Below, piece after piece: positions 27,482-36,542 of a DNA stretch of 64,000 bases. How positions within the stretch are numbered: the first letter of the stretch is position 1; each line of letters starts with the position of its first letter. This DNA is from Planctomycetota bacterium (GTDB taxonomy: Bacteria > Planctomycetota > B15-G4), in assembly GCA_029259715.1 (NCBI GenBank), contig JAJDEP010000009.1, positions 20,720 to 84,719 of the forward strand, in the 5' to 3' direction. A model generated the notes under the pieces. The model was not told where the DNA came from, searched no databases, and saw nothing but the letters and a program-made list of their open reading frames with translations. Made by a program: the position numbers and the translations under genes.

Positions 27482-30255
27482 GCTGGTTGCTCCTCACCCT
27501 GCCCCTGATCGCCTTGGCGATGATTCTCGTCCTTCTGCTGGGCGGGGAGGATGACGATTCAATGTCGGGCCCGGCCTCGGTCAGCGCGCCCTCCGAAAGC
27601 ACCGTCACCGACGACGTTCTCCCGGTGGGCGAGGCCCGTGGCGCAGTGGTGACGGCCGCGCCCGATGTCGTCGCGGACGAAACACCGGAGCAGGTCGCAC
27701 CCGTGGAGGGCGCGCTCGACGGACTCGTCCGCGGGCGCCTCATCGATGGGAACGGTCGGCCCGTCGCCGACGAGCGCGTGATGCTCGTGCTCTCTACTGA
27801 CGACTGGCGCGAGGACTACCGTTCGCGCATCGGGCCGGGAGACCTGCTCGCCGTGGTGCGCAGCGACGCCGAAGGGCGCTTCGCCATCGAGGCGGGCACC
27901 GGGCGGCGCCACCTGCTCGTGGCGGGGGGCGAACGCTGGCCGAGTCGCCGGGTCTCCAATGTGGTCGCGGGCGACGATGTGCTCGTGGCCTTGCCGGACG
28001 CCTACCTGCTCGAGGGCCAGGTGCTCGAGCAGGAGACGGGCGCCCCCGTGGAGGGGGCGCAGGTGTTCGCCGTGGCCGGGCAGATGAACAGTCTGCGCCC
28101 GCCCGAGAACCTGCGCGTGTCGGGCTTCACGGATGCGGCCGGCCGCTTCGCCGTCGGTCCCCTCCCGGCCGAGGACGTCGTCGTCGCGGCCTACGCGGAG
28201 GGCTACGGCATCGCCGTGGAGCAGGAGATCGCCCCGGTCCTCGGCGAGACCCGCTTGATGCTCCCGCCGGCGCGTCCGCTCTACGGTCTCGTCGCCGAAC
28301 GCGAGACGGAGGCGCCCGTCGCCGGGGCCCGCGTCCGCTGGGCGCTCGAGTTGATGCAGCCCGGGGAGTCGGGCAGCGAGGGCGACGACTCCTGGCCGCC
28401 GCTGGTCATCGCGGAACGCGAGGCGGTGTCCGACGAGAACGGTCAGTTCGATCTCGGTCTCGGACCGTCCATCGGTTTCGTCCTGGACGTCGAGGCCGAG
28501 GGCTACGTGCCGCAACGCAGTACGCGCTACCTCAACCGCAAGGTCTCGGACGAGGGCGAGATCCGCGTGAACCTCACGCCCGCGACGCTGTGGACGGGGG
28601 TGGCGTTGAACGAACTCGACGCGGTGCCGGCGGCGGGCGCCCGCGTCGTCGCTACGTCCGACATGGGCGTGATCAGTGAGGGCGAAGTCGACGCCGGGGG
28701 CGAGTGGGCGCTCTCCATGGCGGGCTGGGATGGCGTCGGCCGCGTGAACATCAGCGCCGAGGCGACCGACGGTCGCTATGCCCGCAACCGCATTCGCGGC
28801 CGCAACGAACCCCTGGCGCTGCGGTTGAGTCCGCCGCTGCAGGTCGAGGTCACGGTGGTCGACGGCGACACACCGCTGGCCGGCGCCGAGCTCCTGGCCG
28901 AGTCGAACGGGGCCCTTTCGACGTTGGCGCGCACCGACGCCGAGGGCACGGTCGAGCTGACCCACCGCATCGCGGTGGGCTGGTCAGGGAACGCGGTCAA
29001 GTTGACCGCGCGGCTCGGCGGTCGGGTGAGCCTGCCCGCGATCGTGGACCTGAATGAGGCCGAGCCGGGAGTCCCCGCCGACCCGATCACCATCGACCTC
29101 GCGAGCGGCGGCGTGCTCGCCGGGCGAGTCGTCGACAGCTACGGCGAGCCCATCGCCGCGGCCTCACTGCGCATCAGCAACGGGCCGCGCTGTCTCAGCG
29201 ACGAGGACGGGCGCTTCTTGCTGGAGCCGGTCGCGCTGGAGACTGCCCACCGCCTCAGCGCCTGGGCCGAGGGCTTCCACTCGGTGACCACGCACCTGCC
29301 CGGGGGCGACCGCGACGTGGTCATCGTGCTCGAACCCGTGGTGGTGTTCGAGGGGCGCGCCCTCGCGCTGGCGACGGGTATGCCCATGCAGGGCTTCACG
29401 GGTTCGCTGCTGCGACTCGGCAGCGGCGACGACGATTGGAACCGGGTCGGCAACGCGCGCATCAAGCGCCTCTCGGGTGGATTGGGCGGGTTCAGCGTCA
29501 ACCTCCCGGGGCCCGGCCGCTTCGTCGTCGAGCTGAAGGCCAAGGACTTCGTGCCGGCGCGCAGCGTGCCCTTCGACTTCAACGGCACGGTGCAGCCGGC
29601 CTACCAGGAGATCGGCCTGGCGGCGGCCGCCGTGCTCGAGACCTTCATCGTCGACAGCCGGGGCGAGCCCGTGTCGGGTCTCACGGTGACGGCGACGAAG
29701 CTGCGCGCCGACGGGCGCCCCGACAAGAGCTCGCGCCAGAGCGGACGCACGGGCCGGGACGGGGCCGTGCGACTCAACCTGCGCGACGGCGGCACCTTCC
29801 AGGTGTCCGGCGGCGGCAAGCCGGCCCTCGAAGACGGGCTGGTCGTGCGCGGGGGCTACGTCGTCACGCGCACCTACCGCCTCCCGGCCACGGGGGGCCT
29901 CGAGGTGCGCGCGTTGGGGGCGGATGGCCAGCCGGTCACCGACGTCACCGTCCGCATCCGCAGCGTGAAGAAGGTCAACGCGCACAACATCTACCGACGC
30001 ACGCGCATCTCCGGGCCGCAGACCTTCTGCCTGGTGGAAGGCCTGCCGGAAGGGCCCTACACGGTGCAGGTCAGCAAGCGCGGGCTGAAACAACCGCGGC
30101 AGCCGCGCGTCGAGGTGTCGGCGCACCGCGTGCAGTCTGTCGACACCGAGCTGCTGCCGCCCGATGTGGGCGCGACCCTCTTCGAAATCAGCAACATCGA
30201 CGCACAGTCTCTCCGCAGGCTGAAGAAGCTGGGCTACGTCGGCGGCGGCCGCTGA
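27472..30255 (+). CDS. Second membrane-anchored carboxypeptidase-regulatory-like repeat protein
   Basis: This 927-residue protein resembles its divergent neighbour. A membrane segment lies directly at the N-terminus (LLLTLPLIALAMILVLLLG), followed by an acidic Ser/Val/Glu linker and a series of CarboxypepD_reg-like units. Examples are VRGRLIDGNGRPVADERVM, LEGQVLEQETGAPVEGAQVF and LAGRVVDSYGEPIAAASLRI. The last 12 residues (RLKKLGYVGGGR) form a short basic-hydrophobic tail. It is similar to the LGYVGG ending I recall from many planctomycete sulfatases; its purpose is unknown. An exported structural role is likely. The start overlaps that of the opposite gene, and no Shine-Dalgarno is visible outside that gene. 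Confidence 0.82.
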   Translation: MSTRWLLLTLPLIALAMILVLLLGGEDDDSMSGPASVSAPSESTVTDDVLPVGEARGAVVTAAPDVVADETPEQVAPVEGALDGLVRGRLIDGNGRPVADERVMLVLSTDDWREDYRSRIGPGDLLAVVRSDAEGRFAIEAGTGRRHLLVAGGERWPSRRVSNVVAGDDVLVALPDAYLLEGQVLEQETGAPVEGAQVFAVAGQMNSLRPPENLRVSGFTDAAGRFAVGPLPAEDVVVAAYAEGYGIAVEQEIAPVLGETRLMLPPARPLYGLVAERETEAPVAGARVRWALELMQPGESGSEGDDSWPPLVIAEREAVSDENGQFDLGLGPSIGFVLDVEAEGYVPQRSTRYLNRKVSDEGEIRVNLTPATLWTGVALNELDAVPAAGARVVATSDMGVISEGEVDAGGEWALSMAGWDGVGRVNISAEATDGRYARNRIRGRNEPLALRLSPPLQVEVTVVDGDTPLAGAELLAESNGALSTLARTDAEGTVELTHRIAVGWSGNAVKLTARLGGRVSLPAIVDLNEAEPGVPADPITIDLASGGVLAGRVVDSYGEPIAAASLRISNGPRCLSDEDGRFLLEPVALETAHRLSAWAEGFHSVTTHLPGGDRDVVIVLEPVVVFEGRALALATGMPMQGFTGSLLRLGSGDDDWNRVGNARIKRLSGGLGGFSVNLPGPGRFVVELKAKDFVPARSVPFDFNGTVQPAYQEIGLAAAAVLETFIVDSRGEPVSGLTVTATKLRADGRPDKSSRQSGRTGRDGAVRLNLRDGGTFQVSGGGKPALEDGLVVRGGYVVTRTYRLPATGGLEVRALGADGQPVTDVTVRIRSVKKVNAHNIYRRTRISGPQTFCLVEGLPEGPYTVQVSKRGLKQPRQPRVEVSAHRVQSVDTELLPPDVGATLFEISNIDAQSLRRLKKLGYVGGGR

Positions 30256-30270
30256 CGGCCGGCACGGCTC

Positions 30271-30290
30271 CGGGTCACCGGGTCACCGGG
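30271..30290. repeat. Short tandem repeat, 8-base unit, between convergent genes
   Basis: CGGGTCAC occurs twice in direct succession and is followed by a partial third copy, CGGG. It sits between the stops of the repeat protein and the FG-GAP lipoprotein. No T-rich tract accompanies it, so it is not a convincing intrinsic terminator. Confidence 0.6.
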
Positions 30291-31082
30291 TTATTGAGTG
30301 GCGGTCGGCGACACACCGCCGTTGTTGATCAGCACGAAGATGCGGCCGCCCACCACGAGCAGGTCCGTGTCGCCGTCGCCCTCGAGGTCGGTGGCGATGA
30401 GGCGCCGGGCGGCGGCGGGGAGCATCAGGCCGTCGGCGCCGACCAGCGACGTGGCCTCGAAGGGCGGGCCGTCGGGTTGGGTCAACACGATGCGCACGCG
30501 CCGACCCTCGGCGGTGGCTGCGTCGTCCTGCCCGTCGCCGTTGAAGTCGGCCGCCACGGTCATCGAGACCTCGGGACCGCCGCCGTAACCCGGCTCCTCG
30601 GCCTCGGTCCAACTGCCGATGCCGCTGTACACCAGCCGCGAGACCACGCCGTCGCGCTCGATGAGGAAGTCGAGGCCCTCGGCCATGACCGGGTGGAGCC
30701 GCTGACCCGTGGGCAGGCCGGCCAGGCCGGTGCCCGCCGTCGCCGCCAGCCACCCGCCCTCGATGTGCTCCATGTAGTAGATCTGCTCCTGCGTGAGGGC
30801 GACCACGTCCATGTCGCCGTCGCGGTCGGGGTCGATCACGGCCGCGTCGTGGACGAAGAAGCCGTCGTGCGTGAGCCGGAGCGGCTTCGGCGTGAGCGCC
30901 AGCGGAGGCGCCCCGCCGCAGCCCGGCGCGGCACATGCGAGCGCGAAGGCGAGAACGAAGGCGCCTGTGATCCGCAGCGGGGCCGCCGACAGCAACCGGA
31001 TCAGCGGTTCCCGGGGAGTCCGGGGAGTTGTTGCGGCTCGACGCTGCGGTGTGCCGGAGGGGAGTCGCGGGCGGGGGCTCAT
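30291..31082 (-). CDS. FG-GAP/VCBS-repeat lipoprotein
   Basis: The 263-residue product has a long basic N-terminal region of about 40 residues, a hydrophobic core (ITGAFVLAFALACA) and a Cys in ACAAPGCGG. This suggests lipid attachment at the first or second Cys. Three calcium-loop repeats of the FG-GAP type follow: DPDRDGDMDVVAL, DFNGDGQDDAAT and DLEGDGDTDLLVV. A beta-propeller-like surface lipoprotein is likely, partner unknown. Seven-bladed integrin-like proteins are longer, so this is a short member. The 40-residue n-region is unusual, and a downstream start would be more normal, but no ATG is available there. Confidence 0.72.
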   Translation of the reverse strand: MSPRPRLPSGTPQRRAATTPRTPREPLIRLLSAAPLRITGAFVLAFALACAAPGCGGAPPLALTPKPLRLTHDGFFVHDAAVIDPDRDGDMDVVALTQEQIYYMEHIEGGWLAATAGTGLAGLPTGQRLHPVMAEGLDFLIERDGVVSRLVYSGIGSWTEAEEPGYGGGPEVSMTVAADFNGDGQDDAATAEGRRVRIVLTQPDGPPFEATSLVGADGLMLPAAARRLIATDLEGDGDTDLLVVGGRIFVLINNGGVSPTATQ

Positions 31083-31138
31083 GGCGTCCTTCCTACGTTA
31101 TCGTGATGGGCGCGCCAACGCTTGCGCCGGGAGGACCC

Positions 31139-31804
31139 ATGCAGCCCGCGGATCTGCGTTTCAGCGCCGAAGAGTCCCAGGCCATGGACGTGTGGCTCGT
31201 CGCGCGCGGCTTCACCATCCCGCAGCTCATGGCCCAGGCGGGCCGGCGCGTGGCCGAGGCCGCGCGCCGACTCGTCGCCGCCCGAGAACTCCGGCGGGTT
31301 GTGTTCCTCGTGGGCCCGGGCAACAACGGCGGTGACGGCGTGGTGGCCGAGGGCCTGCTGCGCGCTGAGCTCGAGACCGTCCTCTGGCGGCCGCTGGACG
31401 GCGACGCGACACCGCCCCTCGACGAGCGCACCCTGGTGGTCGACGGATTGTTCGGCGTGGGGTTGATGCGTCCCCTCGCCGGCGCGGCGCGAGATGCCGT
31501 CCTGGCCGTCAACGACTCGGGAGCCACGGTGCTCGCCATCGACGTGCCCAGCGGTCTCTCCAGTGACGACGGTGCGGTGGTCGGCGTCACGCCCGAGCAC
31601 CCCGAAGGCGGCGTGGCCATCCGCGCCGACCACACGGTCACCTTCGTGGGGGCCAAGCGCGGCTTCGACCTCGGACGCGGCCCCGAGCTGGTGGGGACCT
31701 GGGAAGCGGTGGAGATCGGATTCCCGGTGGAAGAGGCGGCCGCATGGGTGGCCGCACGCCGCGCCCTCGGCGCACCCGACACCCACCACCGCGACGGCCG
31801 CTAA
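31139..31804 (+). CDS. nnrE: NAD(P)H-hydrate epimerase (YjeF N-terminal domain only)
   Basis: The 221-residue protein is the YjeF_N domain, which epimerises damaged NAD(P)HX. FLVGPGNNGGDGVVAEGLL is the family signature, with LVVDGLFGVGL, AIDVPSGLSSDDG and VTFVGAKRGF following. The ADP-dependent dehydratase domain (NnrD) usually fused downstream is absent and not found elsewhere in the window. GGGAGGACCC immediately before the ATG at 31139 decides the start over an upstream ATG at 31106. It is divergent from the FG-GAP gene, 56 bases apart. Confidence 0.88.
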   Translation: MQPADLRFSAEESQAMDVWLVARGFTIPQLMAQAGRRVAEAARRLVAARELRRVVFLVGPGNNGGDGVVAEGLLRAELETVLWRPLDGDATPPLDERTLVVDGLFGVGLMRPLAGAARDAVLAVNDSGATVLAIDVPSGLSSDDGAVVGVTPEHPEGGVAIRADHTVTFVGAKRGFDLGRGPELVGTWEAVEIGFPVEEAAAWVAARRALGAPDTHHRDGR

Positions 31805-31953
31805 CCTCTCTCCGGCAACGCTGGAGCAGTGGGAGCCGCGGGGGCTAGAATGACCGCTTTGTCCGGGCCTCCCGAAAAGGGGACGCTCGGCCCGCCACGC
31901 ATCCACGGCACCGTCACGCACCTTCGGCACCGTTACCTGGGATCGGCCGCATC

Positions 31954-33651
<1,698 letters not shown>

Positions 33652-33663
33652 CGGGCGCCTTCC

Positions 33664-35211
33664 TTGCGCACCCTGTACCGTTTCGCTCTCGGACTGCTGC
33701 CCCTGGTCGTGCTGCTGGCACTGCTGGAGGTCGTGTTCTGGGTGGGCGGGATGGGCGGCGACGAGCAGCTCTCACTCTCGCGGGGTTTCGACCGCAGCGC
33801 GGCCTACATCGTCCCCGACCCTGAGGTGGCCGGCGGCTTCCGCACCCAGATGTGGGAGGTCGACTACCTCGAGGTGGCGATCCCGCCCAAGACCGATGCG
33901 AAACGCCTGATCCTGTTCGGCGGCAGCAACACCCAGGGCTTTCCCGAGCCGGTGCTCGAGATGCTGCTCGACATTGCGCGGCCGCAGGATCGTTGGGAGG
34001 TGGTGAACCTGGGCCGCTCGGGTTACGGCAGCGAGCGCGTCTCGATCCTGCTCGAACAGGCCATGGACCTGCTGGCCCCGGACGCGGTGCTGATCTACTG
34101 CGGGCACAACGAGTTCATGGAGCGGGGCTTCCGCGACCAGCTCGCCGAACAAGGGGCCCTGTCGCTCACGGGCAAGGTGGCCAAGCGCTTCATGCGGTTA
34201 CGGACGATGCGCCTGATCACGGCGCAGCTCGAGCCGGACCTGAAGGACCGCTCGTTCGATCGCAAGCCCGAGCCGCGCATCGTGGGGCGCGACAAGTCGT
34301 ACCGGACGTTGTCGCTCGACGACACGCTGAGCTTCTGGCGGGCCTACCAGGCCAACCTGCGGCGCATGTGCGAGACGGCGCGGGCCGGCGGGGCGGCCGT
34401 GATCCTGAGCACGATCATCGGCAACGACTTCTCGTCGCCCTACGTCGCCAACATCAACTCCGAGCTCGAGTACGACGTGCGCAAGGCCTATGGCCGCCTG
34501 CGGAGGGTGAGCCTCGAATTCTTCCCCGAGCGCCTGCGACGGCACCTGATGCCGCCCGTGCGCCTCGACCAGCCGGACTGGGGCGTGACGCTGCGCCCCG
34601 AGGAACGCGACGCCCGCCTCGCGAACCCGCCGGCCGGCGCACGGGTGGTGCCCGCGCTGCGCACCCTGACCGGGCGCCTGGCCGCCATGCCCGCCACCGA
34701 CTACACCAAGGCCCGCTCCATCGAGGGGGCGCACTGGAGCGATCCGCGCCTGTGGACCTCGGCCGTGCACGAGCTGCTGGCCACCCTCGCGGTGTTGCAC
34801 GCCCGGGACATCACCGAGGACGAGCGGGCCCAGCTGCGCCGGGCCGACGAGGGCTACGGCCGGGCCCTGGACACGGTGCCGGGCCACCCCCAGGCGCTGT
34901 ACGAGCACGGTTTGGTCAAGTACCTGCTGGGCGAGACGGACGCGGCCCGACGCCTGCTGCGCGCGGCGGCCGATGCCGACCGCGCCCCCCGGCGGGGCAA
35001 CGACGTCTCCAACGACCTGGTGCGCGCGGTGGCGGCTTCCGTGCCGGGCGTCGAGCTGGTGGACGTCGACGCCGTGTGGCGCTCCCGCGTCCCCGACGAG
35101 CTCATCGGCTACGAGGTCATGACCGACGTGTGCCACCTGCAACCCGGGGCCCGCACGATCCTCATGGCCGACTTCGTGCGCGCCGTCGTGACCGCGTCTG
35201 AGCAGCCCTGA
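33664..35211 (+). CDS. Membrane-anchored SGNH-hydrolase-like protein
   Basis: The 515-residue product has an N-terminal membrane segment (about 7-28). An SGNH-like domain follows, with block I FGGSNTQGFPE (candidate nucleophile Ser88), block II NLGRSGYGSERV, block III YCGHNEFME (Asn149) and, near the C-terminus, TDVCHLQPGA with the expected Asp-x-x-His. A TPR-like segment (QALYEHGLVKYLLGETDAAR) interrupts the domain before the last block. Substrate unknown. The start is a TTG 12 bases after the ettA stop with no clear ribosome-binding site. The DUF5989-like peptide follows after 112 bases; SGNH proteins and DUF5989 peptides are known to co-occur. Confidence 0.78.
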   Translation: MRTLYRFALGLLPLVVLLALLEVVFWVGGMGGDEQLSLSRGFDRSAAYIVPDPEVAGGFRTQMWEVDYLEVAIPPKTDAKRLILFGGSNTQGFPEPVLEMLLDIARPQDRWEVVNLGRSGYGSERVSILLEQAMDLLAPDAVLIYCGHNEFMERGFRDQLAEQGALSLTGKVAKRFMRLRTMRLITAQLEPDLKDRSFDRKPEPRIVGRDKSYRTLSLDDTLSFWRAYQANLRRMCETARAGGAAVILSTIIGNDFSSPYVANINSELEYDVRKAYGRLRRVSLEFFPERLRRHLMPPVRLDQPDWGVTLRPEERDARLANPPAGARVVPALRTLTGRLAAMPATDYTKARSIEGAHWSDPRLWTSAVHELLATLAVLHARDITEDERAQLRRADEGYGRALDTVPGHPQALYEHGLVKYLLGETDAARRLLRAAADADRAPRRGNDVSNDLVRAVAASVPGVELVDVDAVWRSRVPDELIGYEVMTDVCHLQPGARTILMADFVRAVVTASEQP

Positions 35212-35323
35212 CGCGCGGGCCGGGCCCCCATCGAGCCGGGCCCGCGGACGGGCGGGGCGCTGGGTGGCGTGACGCGGGGTCGGGTATGATCACGCCCGCA
35301 GTTTCCGCGAGGCCGAGCCCGTC

Positions 35324-35455
35324 ATGATCGAGTACCTGAAGAACAACAAGCGCTTCTGGGTCCCGCCCATCGTGGTGTTCCTGGCGATCCTGATCTGGGT
35401 TGCGTGGAAGGCGGCCAACGCGCCCGGGTCGCCCTTCGAGTACGAGCTGCATTGA
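35324..35455 (+). CDS. DUF5989-like 43-residue membrane peptide
   Basis: A short frame encodes 43 residues: MIEYLKNNKRFWVPPIVVFL, then a hydrophobic stretch, then APGSPFEYELH. This is the pattern of DUF5989 peptides: a Lys-rich start, a Trp, a Pro-Ile, one membrane helix and a closing APF-x-Y-x-L. The predicted topology has the N-terminus in the cytoplasm. It follows the SGNH-like gene, as often seen for this family. Its TGA overlaps the ATG of the cobalamin-binding gene by one base (TGATG), indicating translational coupling. Molecular function is not known. Confidence 0.72.
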   Translation: MIEYLKNNKRFWVPPIVVFLAILIWVAWKAANAPGSPFEYELH

Positions 35456-36432
35456 TGGTGGGCGCGGGCGGCACGACGTCGAAGCTCCGGGTGGCAAGCC
35501 TGTTGCCCTCGGCCACCGAGATCGTCTGCGCGCTGGGTGCCCAGGACCAGCTCGTGGGCGTCTCGCACGAGTGCGACTTCCCGCCTTCGGTGGCGAACCT
35601 GCGGTCGCTGACTTCGTCGAAGCTCAAGCTCTCGGCGACCAGCGGGTCCATCGACCGGGACGTGCGCGCCGTGCTCACCGACGCCTTGGCCATCTATGCC
35701 ATCGACGTCGACGGCCTGGCGGCCGCGCAGCCCGACGTGATCGTGACCCAGGACCTGTGCGAGGTCTGCGCCGTGTCCCTCGACGACGTGACGGCGGCGG
35801 CCAAGGCGGTGCTCTCGCCCGATGTGCGCATCATCACCCTGCGGCCGACGCGGTTCGGCGACATGCTCGACGACGTGCGGCGGGTGGGTGAGGCCTTGGG
35901 GCTCTCCGAGCGGGGCGTGACCCTGGCCGCTGAGTTGCAGGGGCGGGCCGAGGCCGTGCAGGCCCGGGCCGCGGCGCTCCCCCAGCGTCCCGCGACCCTG
36001 ACCCTCGAGTGGCTCGATCCGCCCATGGTGGGCGGCACCTGGATGCCCGAGTTGGTCGAGTGGGCCGGTGGGCGCGCCCTCGTCACCGAGACCGGCCAGC
36101 CGGCGCCCACGCTGCGCCGCGATCAGCTCGCGGTGCTCGACCCGGCGCCCGAGGTGGTCATCGTGAAGCCCTGCGGCTTCCGCCTCGAGCGGGCCCAGGC
36201 CGAACAGGAGGTCCTGGAAGACCTGTTCGACGGGCTGCCCTGGCCGGCGTTGCGCGACGGGCGCGTCTGGCTCTGCGACGGAAACGCGTACTTCAACCGG
36301 TCGGGACCGCGCCTGGTGGAGTCGCTGGAGATCATGGCGGCCTGCCTGCACCCCGAGGCTTTTGACGACTTCGCCCGCGCCCATGGCGACGCTTTCCGGC
36401 GCTGGGAACCGGCGCGTCCGGTCCGTTCGTGA
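35455..36432 (+). CDS. BtuF-like cobalamin-binding protein, no signal peptide
   Basis: This 325-residue protein is a type III periplasmic-binding-protein fold of the BtuF/FepB group: VASLLPSATEIVCALGAQDQ, LVGVSHECDFPPSV, then VTQDLCEVCAVS and LEWLDPPMVGGTWMPELVEW. Related proteins are annotated as cobalamin-binding. No signal peptide is visible at the ATG (35455) or in the short upstream extension, so it may be cytoplasmic or the family may use it as a stand-alone cobalamin binder. No BtuC or BtuD permease is nearby. A B12-dependent mutase and a B12-type radical SAM enzyme in the window make cobalamin use by this organism certain in outline. Confidence 0.83.
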   Translation: MVGAGGTTSKLRVASLLPSATEIVCALGAQDQLVGVSHECDFPPSVANLRSLTSSKLKLSATSGSIDRDVRAVLTDALAIYAIDVDGLAAAQPDVIVTQDLCEVCAVSLDDVTAAAKAVLSPDVRIITLRPTRFGDMLDDVRRVGEALGLSERGVTLAAELQGRAEAVQARAAALPQRPATLTLEWLDPPMVGGTWMPELVEWAGGRALVTETGQPAPTLRRDQLAVLDPAPEVVIVKPCGFRLERAQAEQEVLEDLFDGLPWPALRDGRVWLCDGNAYFNRSGPRLVESLEIMAACLHPEAFDDFARAHGDAFRRWEPARPVRS

Positions 36433-36542
36433 CGCGCGCCCGGGCGGCGGGGTGACCCTCGGCCCGCACCGGCATCCGAGGGGGCTGACAGAGGGACGGG
36501 CCCGGGCCCGGGGATGGGCACCCGACGGACACAGGGGGATCG

